Below, piece by piece: positions 28,005-40,646 of a stretch of DNA of 64,000 nucleotides. The notes below the pieces were generated by a model. The model saw only the letters and a program-made list of their open reading frames with translations, was not told where the DNA came from and made no database searches. The DNA comes from Nocardia wallacei (lineage in GTDB: Bacteria > Actinomycetota > Actinomycetes > Mycobacteriales > Mycobacteriaceae): contig NZ_AP023396.1 of NCBI RefSeq assembly GCF_014466955.1, positions 5,704,001 through 5,768,000 on the forward strand, in the 5' to 3' direction. Position 1 is the first letter of the stretch, and every line of letters starts with the position of its first letter. Made by a program: the position numbers and the translations under genes.

Positions 28005-28418
28005 GTGGTAGACGAAATCAGGGCGGCGCCGGCCCGGGAACGCCCGGTGGGCGAGCTGGTCGGCGACGCCTCCGAGCAACTGTCCCGCCTGGTCCGCGAC
28101 GAGATGCGGCTGGCCGTCGCCGAGCTGCAGCAGAAGGGTAAGCGCACCGGAGTCGGGGCGGGCCTGTTCGGCGTCGCAGCCGTGCTGGCGTTCTACGGCG
28201 GCGCGGCCCTGGTGGCCTGTGTCGTGCTGGCGCTGGCGTCGGCGCTCGCCGGGTGGCTGGCGGCGCTGCTCGTCGGTGTGGCGCTGCTGCTGGTCGCGGG
28301 AGTGACGGCGCTGATCGGGGTCAAGCAGGTGCGCGCCGCGACGCCACCGGTCCCGCAGGAGGCAGTGAGCGGCGTGCAGACCGATATCGAGACGATGAAG
28401 GAAGGACTGCGCCGATGA
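28005..28418 (+). CDS. Actinobacterial Holin-X-like membrane protein
   Basis: 137 aa from the GTG 28005, with GAAAGGAG at 27991-27997. An amphipathic N-terminal helix (VGELVGDASEQLSRLVRDE) precedes two close transmembrane segments. This is the Holin-X (PF07332) layout. Despite the name these are chromosomal envelope proteins of unknown role, often found with DUF3618 proteins, as here. It overlaps the next gene by ATGA. Confidence 0.85.
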   Translation: MVDEIRAAPARERPVGELVGDASEQLSRLVRDEMRLAVAELQQKGKRTGVGAGLFGVAAVLAFYGGAALVACVVLALASALAGWLAALLVGVALLLVAGVTALIGVKQVRAATPPVPQEAVSGVQTDIETMKEGLRR

Positions 28419-28795
28419 CCGGATCACATCGCGACACGGACGCCGAGGCGGCGACGCCGACCGAACCGGATGCCATCAGACGCGACATCGAGCGGACCCG
28501 CGCGGAACTCGGCGAGACTGTGGACGCATTGGCGCACAAGGCCGACGTCTCCGCCCGCGCCAAGGAGAAACTGCACGACACCTCGACCGCCGCACAGGCC
28601 AAGGCGAGTGAGTTGTCGGCACGGGCCGAGGACGCCGCCGGCCGGGCGATCGCCACGACCGAGGCGCGCGCCGACCAGGCCGGCGCGGCCGTGCGCCGTC
28701 GTCCGCTACCCGCCGCCGCGGCGGCCGCCGCGGCCGCGCTCCTGGTCACCTGGCGTCTGATGCGGCGCCGCAACCGCAAAGAACGGGCGTCGTGA
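28415..28795 (+). CDS. DUF3618 family protein
   Basis: 126 aa. The N-terminal signature IRRDIERTRAELGETVDALA is the DUF3618 hallmark. An Ala/Lys-rich coiled-coil middle and one C-terminal transmembrane helix with an Arg-rich tail follow. It is translationally coupled to both neighbours. These proteins occur in stress- or envelope-related operons; the biochemical role is unknown. Confidence 0.88.
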   Translation: MTGSHRDTDAEAATPTEPDAIRRDIERTRAELGETVDALAHKADVSARAKEKLHDTSTAAQAKASELSARAEDAAGRAIATTEARADQAGAAVRRRPLPAAAAAAAAALLVTWRLMRRRNRKERAS

Positions 28796-29055
28796 TGAAG
28801 CTGCTCTACAAACCGCTGGGCATGCTCGTCGGCGTCCTGGGTGGCCTGGCCGCGTCCGCCGTTTTCGCGCACACCTGGAAGCTGCTGACCGGCGAGGACG
28901 ACGCGCCCGCCGCCACCGACCGCGACCGCGGCTGGGGCGAAATCGTGGCCGCGGCCGCCCTGCAGGGCGCGGTCTTCGCCACCGTGCGAGCCGTCATCGA
29001 CCGCGGCGGCGCCGCCGGGTTCCGCAAGGTCACCGGCACCTGGCCAGCGGACTGA
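28795..29055 (+). CDS. DUF4235 family membrane protein
   Basis: 86 aa from the ATG 28795, which shares one base with the previous stop; a GTG one codon earlier is possible. The N-terminus KLLYKPLGMLVGVLGG and the distal segment VAAAALQGAVFATVRAVIDR are the two conserved hydrophobic parts of DUF4235. It completes the three-gene envelope operon. Function unknown. Confidence 0.85.
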   Translation: MKLLYKPLGMLVGVLGGLAASAVFAHTWKLLTGEDDAPAATDRDRGWGEIVAAAALQGAVFATVRAVIDRGGAAGFRKVTGTWPAD

Positions 29056-29076
29056 AAGACATACGACGCGTTGCAA

Positions 29077-29121
29077 CGACGACGCCGGGCCGTCCCCTGT
29101 GGGGGCAGCCCGGCGTCGTCG
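29077..29121. terminator. Bidirectional hairpin between the DUF4235 and katG genes
   Basis: Arms 29077-29090 and 29108-29121 (14 nt, perfect; CGACGACGCCGGGC and its complement) enclose a 17-nt loop that can pair further (CCCC/GGGG). It lies between two convergent genes, so it probably terminates both transcripts. Confidence 0.75.
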
Positions 29122-29127
29122 GTGGAA

Positions 29128-31847
<2,720 letters not shown>

Positions 31848-31911
31848 TCTGGAACGAGTCAAGCATTTGATTCGGAACGGGCGATGTCCCCGAGTGCGCG
31901 CGGGAAAGTGC

Positions 31912-32847
31912 CTACCAGGATTCGATCAAGGGCGCGTCGTGCTCGTGCCGCCGCCACTGCTCGGTGAGGCGGCCGAGCCGCGCGGGCGAGGCCATGCCGC
32001 AGACGGACGCGATCTTGTCGCCACGAACCTCGAGCACGGCGACGCCCACCACGCGGTCGTCGAGCACGGCGATGACCGCCGGGGCGCCGTTGATCACTCC
32101 GGTATGGATGGCCGGGGAGCCGCCGGCGAGTTTGCGTTTCGCCGGAGTCGGTTTGAACGCGGCACGGGTCGCGGCGGCGAACCGCTCCGGAACCGAGTAC
32201 CGCAGCAGCTTGTCGTTCAGCCCCGCTCCGTCGGAGACCGCGGTCGCGTCGGCGGTCAGCAGCGCCACCAGCCGTTCGGTCCGGCCCGAGGCGGCGGCAT
32301 CGACGAACGCCGCCGCGATCCGGTGCGCCGCGGCGCGATCGACCCGCGTCGTACCGCGCGCGGCGGCGAGGTGTCGCCGGGCCCGATGCGCGTGCTGCTG
32401 ACTCGCGGACTCGGTGATGTCGAGTATCTGCGCGATCTCGGCGTGACCGTACGAAAACGCTTCGCGCAGAACATAAACCGCCCGTTCGACCGGCGACAGC
32501 CGCTCCATCAGCAGCAGCACCGCCAGGCTGACCGATTCGCGCTGCTCGACGGTGTCGGCCGGACCCAGCATCGGGTCGCCGTCGAGCAGCGGTTCGGGCA
32601 TCCACGCGCCGACCGCGCGCTCACGCCGCACCTTCGCCGAGCGGAGCCGGTCGACCGCCAGATTGGTGACGATCTTGGTCAGCCAGGCCTCCGGCGCCAC
32701 GATGTGGTCGCGGTCGGCGGCCTGCCAGCGGAGGAAGGCGTCCTGCACCGTGTCCTCGGCGTCGGCGGCCGAGCCGAGCAGGCGATAGGCGATCGAGGCC
32801 AGCCGGTCTCGGCTGGCCTCGAAACGCGCCACGGTGGCAGTGTCCAT
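31912..32847 (-). CDS. sigJ: ECF sigma factor with SnoaL-like tail (SigJ-type)
   Basis: 311 aa. Region 2 ([22 protein letters not shown]) and region 4 ([22 protein letters not shown]) are clear. The last 120 residues form a SnoaL/NTF2-like domain, the mark of the ECF41/SigJ class, which lacks a classical anti-sigma factor and is regulated by this tail. It starts 10 nt after the flavoprotein gene and sits just before furA-katG. In mycobacteria SigJ is linked to peroxide resistance, which fits the neighbours. Confidence 0.88.
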   Translation of the reverse strand: MDTATVARFEASRDRLASIAYRLLGSAADAEDTVQDAFLRWQAADRDHIVAPEAWLTKIVTNLAVDRLRSAKVRRERAVGAWMPEPLLDGDPMLGPADTVEQRESVSLAVLLLMERLSPVERAVYVLREAFSYGHAEIAQILDITESASQQHAHRARRHLAAARGTTRVDRAAAHRIAAAFVDAAASGRTERLVALLTADATAVSDGAGLNDKLLRYSVPERFAAATRAAFKPTPAKRKLAGGSPAIHTGVINGAPAVIAVLDDRVVGVAVLEVRGDKIASVCGMASPARLGRLTEQWRRHEHDAPLIESW

Positions 32848-32857
32848 GCGCGACACC

Positions 32858-34045
32858 CTAAGCGGCGACGGCCTTCGCCGACCGCTCCCGGGTGGTCGCC
32901 AGGCGGTGCTTGCGGCCGGGCATCCCGTAGGTCGGGCGGCTGATGCTCCAGGCGGCGGTCGAGAGGATCGCCGACTTGAAGCGGGCGGCCGGCCGGCCGA
33001 GCAGCGCCCAGGATTTCGATCGCGCGTCACCGTCGACCATCTGGAAGATCCCGTCCCGCCGCCCGAGGCTGATGTGGTTGCCGACGTAGGCCAGCGTGGT
33101 CGTCGAGACCTTGCGCCCCGTCAGATCCCCGATGATCGTCGCGGTCGCCTGCATGCCGGTGTATCCCGCCGAGGCGCACGACATCGGCAGTGGCCGCCCG
33201 TTCTCGCCGATCACGAACACGCTGTCACCGGCGACGTAGACGTCCGGATGCGACACCGACCGCATCCAGCGATCGACCGTGATCCGGCCGTCCGGCTCCA
33301 CCGCGATCCCGCCCGCCGCGGCTATCGGATGGGCGGCGAACCCGGCCGCCCACACCGTCGCGTCGGCGGCATACACGGTGCCGTCCGCGACGACGACTCC
33401 GTGTTCGGTCACCCGCTCGACGGTGGCGTGCTCGTGCACCGCGATCCCGAACCGATCGAACGCGCGCAGCAGGTGACGACGGGCCCGCGGCCCCAGCCAA
33501 CCGCCCAGTTCGCCGCTCGTCACGAGGCTGACCCGCAGGCCCGGCCGGGATTCCGCGATCTCGGTAGCGGCTTCGATCGCGGTCAGGTTGCCACCGACGA
33601 CCAGCACTTTCCCGTTCTCTCCCAGCTCGTCCAGCCGAGCCCGCAGGCGCAGCGCGGCCGGTCGGCTCGCGACGTGGAAGGCGTGCGTGTCGACACCTGG
33701 AATCCCATGTTCGGCGGCGGTGCTGCCGAGCGCGTAGACCAGGCTGTCGTATTCCAGCCGCTCGACACCCGCGTCGTCGGCGACCACGACGGCCCGGCGG
33801 TCGGCGTCGACGGCGGTCACGCGCGCCACCCGCAACCGAATCCCGGTGCCCGCGAACACATCCGCCAGCGGCCGGTACGGCAGCTCCTGCCCCGCCGCGA
33901 GCTGATGCAACCGCAGCCGCTCGACGAAGTCGGGCTCGGCATTGACGACGGTGATCTCGAAGTCGTCGGAATGCAGCCGCCGCGCAAGATATCCCGCGAC
34001 GTAAGCTCCGGCGTATCCGGCCCCGAGAACAATAATGCGATGCAT
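32858..34045 (-). CDS. NAD(P)/FAD oxidoreductase, type II NADH dehydrogenase-like
   Basis: 395 aa from the ATG 34043-34045, preceded by CAGGAGCGG. It has the N-terminal FAD motif VLGAGYAGAYVAGYLARR, a second dinucleotide site VVGGNLTAIEAATEIAE and the C-terminal FAD motif DVYVAGDSV. This is the NDH-2/AifA-like fold. It is co-transcribed with the ECF41 sigma gene, matching the usual pairing of ECF41 sigma factors with small oxidoreductases. It is probably the sigma factor's own target. Electron acceptor unknown. Confidence 0.88.
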   Translation of the reverse strand: MHRIIVLGAGYAGAYVAGYLARRLHSDDFEITVVNAEPDFVERLRLHQLAAGQELPYRPLADVFAGTGIRLRVARVTAVDADRRAVVVADDAGVERLEYDSLVYALGSTAAEHGIPGVDTHAFHVASRPAALRLRARLDELGENGKVLVVGGNLTAIEAATEIAESRPGLRVSLVTSGELGGWLGPRARRHLLRAFDRFGIAVHEHATVERVTEHGVVVADGTVYAADATVWAAGFAAHPIAAAGGIAVEPDGRITVDRWMRSVSHPDVYVAGDSVFVIGENGRPLPMSCASAGYTGMQATATIIGDLTGRKVSTTTLAYVGNHISLGRRDGIFQMVDGDARSKSWALLGRPAARFKSAILSTAAWSISRPTYGMPGRKHRLATTRERSAKAVAA

Positions 34046-34164
34046 GGTCCGCTCCTGTCTGTTGCGTGCACACCCTGAACGAGACAGCCTCCGGTTTCCT
34101 GACAAGCTGTCCCCTATGGCGTGCATCACGACGGGTGCCATGCCAGGATTCGGAGACCCATGCC

Positions 34165-34575
34165 ATGTCGAAACCGACGCCCGTACCAGACCGAACGACG
34201 GCCCGCAGGCACGTACTCGCGCTGTTTCTCATGTTGATCGCGGGAGTGTTCGTGGGAGCGGTCGTGACGACCGTCATCGCGATCGCCCTGTTCATGCATC
34301 GCACCGAAACGGTTCACACGTACCCGGCATCGCCGCGCGGCGGTGGTTACGCCGCAGCGGTGAAACGCGTCCACAGCCCCATGGACCTCGACAGCTACGA
34401 GATCTGGCTCGGACCGTACCTCGACGACGACGTGCCGCGCGGTCACGTCGTGGCGATACCGCTGGCCTGGAGCACCGAGCCACATATCGAATGGACTCCC
34501 GACACGGTCGTCATGCGTTTCGAGCCCGGCGGCGAGATTCGCGTTCCCATGACGATGGTGCTGGACAATCGATAG
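34165..34575 (+). CDS. Membrane-anchored hypothetical protein
   Basis: 136 aa from the ATG 34165, with CGGAG at 34151-34155. One transmembrane helix (about 15-38, LFLMLIAGVFVGAVVTTVIA) is followed by a small extracytoplasmic domain rich in Asp, Trp and Pro. It is divergent from the flavoprotein operon. I do not recognise the family. Just after it, two copies of a 16-nt CCCCGCTCTGCCCTCG unit stand in tandem. Confidence 0.65.
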   Translation: MSKPTPVPDRTTARRHVLALFLMLIAGVFVGAVVTTVIAIALFMHRTETVHTYPASPRGGGYAAAVKRVHSPMDLDSYEIWLGPYLDDDVPRGHVVAIPLAWSTEPHIEWTPDTVVMRFEPGGEIRVPMTMVLDNR

Positions 34576-34704
34576 CCCTGCCCCGCTCTGCCCTCGTCCC
34601 CGCTCTGCCCTCGCGCAGCGGTCGCCGCGTTCCGTGTCCGGAGTTAGCATGTGGCCGCAGGATTCGGCTCCGGTGATCGTTGGCGGTAAAGGAAGTCCGA
34701 GCGG

Positions 34705-35907
34705 ATGGATCGCCGGAAGAAGGGGATCACCCGGCGCGGTTTTCTCGTAGCGGCGGGCGCGTCGGTCGCGCTGACCACCATGGCGCAGCCGACGCGGGCC
34801 GTGTCCATCACGCGGCAGGTGTCCGCCGCTCCGGTGCGGCCCGGAGAACGTGCGAATCTGGCGGAACAGGCGACGGTGCAGCGCCATGTGCGCGCGCTGT
34901 GGGGTCGGCCGCGAAGACAGCTCGGTATGCTCGTCTGGCCGGCGTCCCTGCTGGACCAGTCCTTCGCCCGCTGGTGCTACTGGTGGCAGGCCCACCTCCT
35001 CGACTGCGCCGTGGACGCCGCGCACCGCGACCGCACCCCCGAACGCCTCGATCGCGTCGTCGCCCTGGCGCAGGGCATCCGAACCCGCAATCTCACCGGC
35101 TGGACCAACCGCTACTACGACGACATGTCCTGGCTCGCACTGGCACTCGAACGCGCCGACCGCCTGCTCGGCCTCCGGTTCGGTGACGCCATCGGCGAGC
35201 TGCGCGCCGCCCTGCTCGACGGCTGGAACCCCGTCGGCGCGGTGCCCTGGCGTTCCGACGACGATTTCTACAACACTCCCGCGATCGGACCGGCGGGGAT
35301 CTTCCTGGCTCGTTCGGGCGAATTATCCCGCGCTACAATGCTTTCCGAATTTCTGCACACACGCCTACGCGATCCCGGCAGCGGCCTGGTCCTCGACGGC
35401 GTCCATGAGCCCGGCGGCCGACTCGAACGCACCGTCCACACCTACTGCCAGGGCGTAGCCATCGGTCTGGTAACCGAATTGGCCACGCGCACAGGCGCAT
35501 CGATCCACCACCACCGCGCGGGCGAACTCGTCGACGCGACCGGGAAGCACCTGACGAACGCCGGAGTGATCACCGCCGCCGCCGGTGACGACTCGGGCCT
35601 GTTCATGGGCATCCTCGCCCGCTACCTCGCCGAAACCGCACTCGCCCTGGGCAATACCACCGCCGCCGACATCGTCCACGCCTCCGCCCGAGCGGCCTGG
35701 AGGCATCGCGCCGAAGTCCAGGACCTGCCCTTCTTCGGCATGGACTGGACCCGTCCCGTCACCCTCCCCACCCACCCGGAAACCCGCCCCGGCCTCACCC
35801 ACTCCCCCGCCGCCTCGTCGGCGAACCTCAGCCGCGACCTCTCCGTCCAGCTCAGCGGCTGGATGCTCCTGGAGGCCGACCACCGCCTCACCGCCGCGGG
35901 GCTGTGA
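34705..35907 (+). CDS. Tat-exported GH76-like glycoside hydrolase
   Basis: 400 aa. The Tat signal KGITRRGFLVAAGASVALTT is followed by an (alpha/alpha)6-type protein. The motif RYYDDMSWLALAL carries the paired Asp typical of GH76 alpha-1,6-mannanases, and later repeats (WRSDDDFYNT, GDDSGLFMGILARYL) fit the family. It may act on mannose-containing cell-envelope glycans such as lipoarabinomannan-like polymers. Assignment rests on the DD motif and the helical repeat pattern. Confidence 0.75.
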   Translation: MDRRKKGITRRGFLVAAGASVALTTMAQPTRAVSITRQVSAAPVRPGERANLAEQATVQRHVRALWGRPRRQLGMLVWPASLLDQSFARWCYWWQAHLLDCAVDAAHRDRTPERLDRVVALAQGIRTRNLTGWTNRYYDDMSWLALALERADRLLGLRFGDAIGELRAALLDGWNPVGAVPWRSDDDFYNTPAIGPAGIFLARSGELSRATMLSEFLHTRLRDPGSGLVLDGVHEPGGRLERTVHTYCQGVAIGLVTELATRTGASIHHHRAGELVDATGKHLTNAGVITAAAGDDSGLFMGILARYLAETALALGNTTAADIVHASARAAWRHRAEVQDLPFFGMDWTRPVTLPTHPETRPGLTHSPAASSANLSRDLSVQLSGWMLLEADHRLTAAGL

Positions 35908-36305
35908 GCCCGCGCCAGCGCCGCAGGCCCGAGCACCTCGGCAACGGGCAACACCGCCCCCAGCCGCTCCGCGACGACAACCTCCACCACCGAAACCCGC
36001 CCGCACACCTCCCGAACCACCTCCGCCACAACAACTTCGGGCCAGTGACAATCACGAATCCCCCACCCGCACAGCCCCGCCCCCACCCCGCAGGACACAT
36101 CCTCGACCCCGGCGAAACCACCACACTCAGTCCACCGGGCGAAAACGAGACCTGAACTCCCGCAAGCTCCGCCCACAGCCCCGCGCGTGTGTCAGCACCG
36201 CATCAATCGTCATGAAAAATCCCCTCCCCGCAATGAGCATCGGTGACAATCTCGCACTGACATCCCTCTCACCCCACGTCGCACCCTCAGCTTCCTCGGC
36301 CGCGG
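35908..36305. other. Intergenic region, no gene seen
   Basis: About 400 bp between two convergent genes. The sequence is rich in CCA/CCG runs, giving proline-rich frames that look like composition artefacts. I see no RNA gene. The cytosine-rich skew on the plus strand (35990-36130) is unusual. Confidence 0.5.
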
Positions 36306-37226
36306 TTACTGCGTAGTCCCCGCCCGCACCCCGCTGACGTAGACAACATCCCCCATCCGCAATTCGTCGTCGCCGATCGGTGCAAGTCCGTTGGCGGCGA
36401 ACAGCGCTCGACAACCAACCGTGTTCAGCACCCAGCCTCGATCGACCAGGTACGGTGCCGCCTCGTTACGTTCACCGAAGTACCGCAGCCTCGCATGGTC
36501 GAGATCGAATCCCTGCGCACGCCAGCGTTCGGAGAGCCGACGCAGCCCTTCCTTCGTCTCGGCATCGTCACCCGGCCGCGGATTGGGCCGACTCTCGGTA
36601 GCCACCCGGCTCCCCGGCACGCTGAGTTCGGTGATGGTGTCCAGCAGCCGATCCTGCGCCGCGGGCGGCAGATAGCCCAGCAACCCTTCGGCGCTCCACG
36701 CCGTCCGACTCGCCGGATCGAATCCGGCGTCACACAAGGCGGCGGGCCAATCGTCGCGCAGATCGACCGCGACTACTCGCCGATCGGCAGTGGGCTCAGC
36801 ACCCAGCTCGGCCAGCGCACGAGTCTTGAACTCGAGAACCTTCGGCTGATCGACCTCGTACACCACGACCCCATCCGGCCATGGCAGCCGATACGCCCGG
36901 GAATCCAGCCCCGAGCCCAGAATCACCATCTGCTCGATACCCGCCTCGACCGCCTCGAGAAAGAACTCGTCATAGAACCGGGTACGCACCTTGGCCCCAT
37001 CGATCGCCACCTGCTCGACCGAATCCTCAGCCGCCACTTCGCCGCTCGCCAGCCGAGTCAGGAAGTCGATGCCGACCGCCCGAACGAGCGGCTCCGCGAA
37101 CGGGTCATTGATACGCGCCGGATCCATCCGAGTCGCAATAGCCCGCACCGCCGCAGCCATGGTCGCGGTCGCACCGACACTGGATGCCGCGTCCCACGAG
37201 TCGCCATCATGTCTGATGAAAGTCAT
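36306..37226 (-). CDS. SAM-dependent methyltransferase, TIGR00027/LCM family
   Basis: 306 aa from the ATG 37226, with GGAGG 3-4 nt upstream. It has the family-specific opening [20 protein letters not shown], the SAM site [17 protein letters not shown] and the later EGLLGYLPP. This is the large mycobacterial-type family of putative O-methyltransferases related to leucine carboxyl methyltransferase. The substrate is unknown for nearly all members. A short gene lies just upstream on the same strand. Confidence 0.9.
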   Translation of the reverse strand: MTFIRHDGDSWDAASSVGATATMAAAVRAIATRMDPARINDPFAEPLVRAVGIDFLTRLASGEVAAEDSVEQVAIDGAKVRTRFYDEFFLEAVEAGIEQMVILGSGLDSRAYRLPWPDGVVVYEVDQPKVLEFKTRALAELGAEPTADRRVVAVDLRDDWPAALCDAGFDPASRTAWSAEGLLGYLPPAAQDRLLDTITELSVPGSRVATESRPNPRPGDDAETKEGLRRLSERWRAQGFDLDHARLRYFGERNEAAPYLVDRGWVLNTVGCRALFAANGLAPIGDDELRMGDVVYVSGVRAGTTQ

Positions 37227-37237
37227 GTTCCTCCCGC

Positions 37238-37516
37238 TCAACTATTTCCGGTCGAAGGGTCCGTCCGCGCGAGCACGTCGAGGTAGTCGATGAATCGCGG
37301 CGTCGGCCGGATCGTGACGCCGTCCTCGCTGGAGCGAGTGATGGCGGCCAGATCCAGAGTTCCGTTCTGCCACCAGTACACCCACGAGTTGATCGGCCAC
37401 GGGCACCGACATCCCCCTCCCGCAGCGACCGACCACACGATTCGACCGAACTGTCCGATCCCCTCGTCCTCGAGCGCGGCGATCCAGGTGTCGGGGTCGG
37501 CTGTACGCCGGGACAA
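37238..37516 (-). CDS. Hypothetical small protein, possibly truncated
   Basis: 92 aa with coding-like GC3 and a Trp/Tyr-rich core ([16 protein letters not shown]). It ends 11 nt before the methyltransferase start, so the two may be co-transcribed. No ribosome-binding site is visible at the TTG 37516, and the frame stays open further upstream. It could be the 3' remnant of a longer gene. I do not recognise the family. Confidence 0.4.
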   Translation of the reverse strand: MSRRTADPDTWIAALEDEGIGQFGRIVWSVAAGGGCRCPWPINSWVYWWQNGTLDLAAITRSSEDGVTIRPTPRFIDYLDVLARTDPSTGNS

Positions 37517-37693
37517 TCGCGGCAGTGTCCCCGATCCCTTCTGCGACGAAGTGCGTCGCCCTTCGATCCCCGCATCGAGTCCGAACCATCATCTCTCGAA
37601 ACCACCGGCCCCTGAACGTGTTTCGTGCCTCGCACCCGGGATCATTTGATTATTCTCATAATTGAACATTGTTCGAAGGCTCGAGGGGGAAAT

Positions 37694-39655
37694 ATGCCTG
37701 ACATCAACCGTGAGAGACGTCGTAGGTGGATCGAGCAGCGACTGGCCGCGGTCCCGAATCTGACCGCTGAGCAGCGCCGATTCCTCTCGATCCCCTTGAT
37801 GGAGCGCCACTGGCACGTCCTGATCGACCGCACGACACCCCGGAATGACCGGCCACGGGCGTTCGCGGTCGGACCGACCGGGGTGTATGCCTTGGTGTTC
37901 ACCGAACAGGTATCGGACCGAGAGTGGCTGCGCGGCATCCGAATCCGTGCCGAGGAGGTCTTCGCCGGTGTGGCGGCGGGGCGTAGCCACTATGTGCCGC
38001 ACATGCTGGAGGTCATGCTGCTCATGCCGCGCGCGGTCCACGTCGCCGCGCACGATCCGTTCGTCTCGGTGGACGAATCCACGATGCGACACGCGTTGCG
38101 CAGCGGCGAGAATACCCTGTCGACCCGGTGGATCGGTCATATCGCCGCCACGGTCGCCGGACGAAGCGACCGCTTCGATTGGATCGATGCGGAAGCGGCA
38201 CCGGCCGCCGAACCGGTTGTGTCCGAAGGGTTGTTGGATGTCACCGAATTGCGTGAAGACGAGCGCAGCAAGATGCTCGGCAGGCCGTTTCAGGAATGGA
38301 TGACCTTCCTGGACCCCGACCAGATCGGCCTGGTGAACGTCAACTTCAACGGTCCCGCGCGCTTCAGCGGCCCTGCGGGCACCGGCAAATCGGTGGTCGC
38401 GCTACATCGAATGGCCCGCTTCGCCAAACTGAATCCCGGTCGACTGCTGTTCACCAGCTTCGTGAAAACCCTTCCCTCCTACCACGAGTCGGCGTTCCTA
38501 CGGCTGGCTCCCCAGGCGACCGACCGTGCCGAGTTCATCGGCTTGCACGCATGGACGATGCGTTTCCTGAAACGTCGCGGCGTGACCTACCGCGTCGGCG
38601 ACGACGAGGTGTACGAAGACGCGTTCGCCCGCGCCTGGAGCAAGGCGCGTCACGTGCTCGGCAGGATCAACGACACCGACTACCAGTATTGGAAGGACGA
38701 GGTCGGGCGTGTGATCAAGGGCCGTGGCCTGCGAACCGTGGAGCAATACCAGGCGGTCGGCCGGGCGGGTCGCGAGGGTGTCGCCCTGGGCCCGAACCAG
38801 CGGGCCGACGTGTGGACCTTGTTCTATGAGCCCTACCAGGCACGACTGGCCGAGCGCGGAATCGTCGACTTCAACGACGTCATCAGCCAGGCCGTAGCCG
38901 AGTTGCGCGATCGCCCCCTGGACGATTCCGAGGACTACGCGCTGGTCGTGGTCGACGAGGTGCAGGATTTCACCTTGCTCGAACTGACGTTGGTCCATCA
39001 CATCGCCGGCGGCGGACCGGAAGCTCAACTACTTCTGGTCGGCGACGGGCAGCAACAGGTGTACGCCGGTGGCTGCAAACTCTCCGAGGCCGGCATCCCC
39101 CTTCCGGGTGGCCGTGGACGAGTATTGCGGACCAACTACCGCAACCGCGCAGCGGTGCTTCGATTCGCCCAGCGCGTCGAGGCCGGCAACACGGTCGACG
39201 ACCTCGACGGCGGCCCCGGATTCGTGCTGCGAGACAGCGATGCCGTATTGCCCGGCGGCAACGCCGTGGAGAAGGTGGTGCGGCGAGCCGACATCGACGC
39301 AGAACTGGTACGCGCGATCCAGGAATCCGGCTTCGCCGATTCGGACGTCGCAGTGATCGTCGGCAACCGACGCGATGCCCTGCACTACCAACGGCTCCTC
39401 GAGGGAGCCGGTCTCCCGGTGTTACCACTGGACCGATACGACGGCAGCCAGCACGCCCGGATCAAGGTCGGCACCGTACACCGCGCGAAAGGCATGGATT
39501 TCGCCGCCGTCTTCCACATCACCGAGAAACAGCAGAAGCCGCTGACCGAACTCACCGGCGGCGCCCGCGACCGCGCCGAACTACTGACCCGGCAAGCCCT
39601 CGTCGCCATGAGCCGCCCCCGCGACTATCTGTGGGTGGCGTATTTGACGGACTGA
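37694..39655 (+). CDS. UvrD-like superfamily 1 helicase with NERD-like N-terminus
   Basis: 653 aa from the ATG 37694, with a GAGGGGG leader. Walker A GPAGTGKSVVALH, motif II VVVDEVQDF, motif IV region TNYRNRAAVLRF, motif V GTVHRAKGMDF and motif VI VAMSRPRDYL make a complete SF1 helicase. The first 150 residues (FAVGPTGVYALVFT) resemble a nuclease-related NERD domain. Its catalytic residues are not obvious, so it may only bind DNA. Solitary NERD-UvrD proteins are often found in defence or repair contexts. Neighbours give no clue. An AT-rich promoter-like patch precedes it. Confidence 0.85.
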   Translation: MPDINRERRRRWIEQRLAAVPNLTAEQRRFLSIPLMERHWHVLIDRTTPRNDRPRAFAVGPTGVYALVFTEQVSDREWLRGIRIRAEEVFAGVAAGRSHYVPHMLEVMLLMPRAVHVAAHDPFVSVDESTMRHALRSGENTLSTRWIGHIAATVAGRSDRFDWIDAEAAPAAEPVVSEGLLDVTELREDERSKMLGRPFQEWMTFLDPDQIGLVNVNFNGPARFSGPAGTGKSVVALHRMARFAKLNPGRLLFTSFVKTLPSYHESAFLRLAPQATDRAEFIGLHAWTMRFLKRRGVTYRVGDDEVYEDAFARAWSKARHVLGRINDTDYQYWKDEVGRVIKGRGLRTVEQYQAVGRAGREGVALGPNQRADVWTLFYEPYQARLAERGIVDFNDVISQAVAELRDRPLDDSEDYALVVVDEVQDFTLLELTLVHHIAGGGPEAQLLLVGDGQQQVYAGGCKLSEAGIPLPGGRGRVLRTNYRNRAAVLRFAQRVEAGNTVDDLDGGPGFVLRDSDAVLPGGNAVEKVVRRADIDAELVRAIQESGFADSDVAVIVGNRRDALHYQRLLEGAGLPVLPLDRYDGSQHARIKVGTVHRAKGMDFAAVFHITEKQQKPLTELTGGARDRAELLTRQALVAMSRPRDYLWVAYLTD

Positions 39656-39676
39656 CCGCCCGCACGGCTGTCAGGC

Positions 39677-40567
39677 TCACGATTGCCGCCCCGTGCGGTG
39701 GGGGATGGCGAGGAGATCGAGAAACGCGGCGGCCGCGGGCGAGCATCCGGTTCGGCTCCAGATGCCGTACTCCACGCGAGCGGGCGCGTCGGAGACCTCG
39801 AGAGCGACGACGCCGGCGAGCTGAGGGGCATACGCGGAGGGGAGCATGGCCACCGCGAGTCCCGGCTGCACGAGCCGGGTGATGTAGTCGGCGGTGGTGA
39901 CCTCGAAGGCGACATCGCGATCCAGTCCCGCGGCGGCGAAAGCCTGATCGGACTGGACGCGTCCGGCAGTGTCGGCCGGCAGGTCTACGAACACCTCCGC
40001 CGACAGCCGCCGCAGATCCACGGTCGACTCGCCGGCGAGCGGATGATCCGGCGCCACAATGGCGACCAGCCTGTCGCGCGCGAGTTCGCGGGCGGCCACA
40101 CCGCGCGGGCGGCCGGTGGTCGGCAACCCGAGAAACGCGACGTCGAGAACACCGTGCTCGACCTGTTCGATGAGGTCGTCACTGGCGCCGACACGCAGGT
40201 CGATGCGGACGTGCGGATAACGCTCGCGAAAGTCACGCAGCGCACCGGGTATATCGACGGCCGCCACGGTCGGGATCAATCCGAGGGCCAAGCGCCCTCG
40301 CACCTGACCGATCGCCGCGGCGACCTCGGCGACCGCTCGCTCGGCGGCGTCGACGCTCTGGCGCGCCGAAGGCAGAAACGCGGCTCCCGCCGGAGTCAGC
40401 CGCACCCGGCGACTGGTCCGATCGAACAACCTCGCGCCGAGTTCCCGTTCCAGGCGGGCGATCTGGTGACTGAGAGCGGACTGCACGACCAGGCAGCGTT
40501 CGGCGGCCCGGGTGAAGTTGTTCGTCTCGGCAACGGCGAGGACGTAGCGCATCTGCTGCAGTTCCAT
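39677..40567 (-). CDS. LysR family transcriptional regulator
   Basis: 296 aa from the ATG 40567. N-terminal winged HTH (MRYVLAVAETNNFTRAAERC, then HQIARLERELGARLFDRT) and a full-length periplasmic-binding-like effector domain. It is divergent from the EamA gene across 79 bp, the usual place for a LysR protein to control its neighbour and itself. Inducer unknown. Confidence 0.93.
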   Translation of the reverse strand: MELQQMRYVLAVAETNNFTRAAERCLVVQSALSHQIARLERELGARLFDRTSRRVRLTPAGAAFLPSARQSVDAAERAVAEVAAAIGQVRGRLALGLIPTVAAVDIPGALRDFRERYPHVRIDLRVGASDDLIEQVEHGVLDVAFLGLPTTGRPRGVAARELARDRLVAIVAPDHPLAGESTVDLRRLSAEVFVDLPADTAGRVQSDQAFAAAGLDRDVAFEVTTADYITRLVQPGLAVAMLPSAYAPQLAGVVALEVSDAPARVEYGIWSRTGCSPAAAAFLDLLAIPHRTGRQS

Positions 40568-40646
40568 ACATCGATCGTGGATCGAGATCGTTGCGGTGAC
40601 AAGCATGTGTTGGACTCATGAATAGTTTCCCAGCAGACTTCGAAGT

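Noticed and set aside
28005..28418. Phage holin
   Set aside because: The Holin-X name is historical; neighbours are chromosomal DUF3618 and DUF4235 genes and no phage genes are near.
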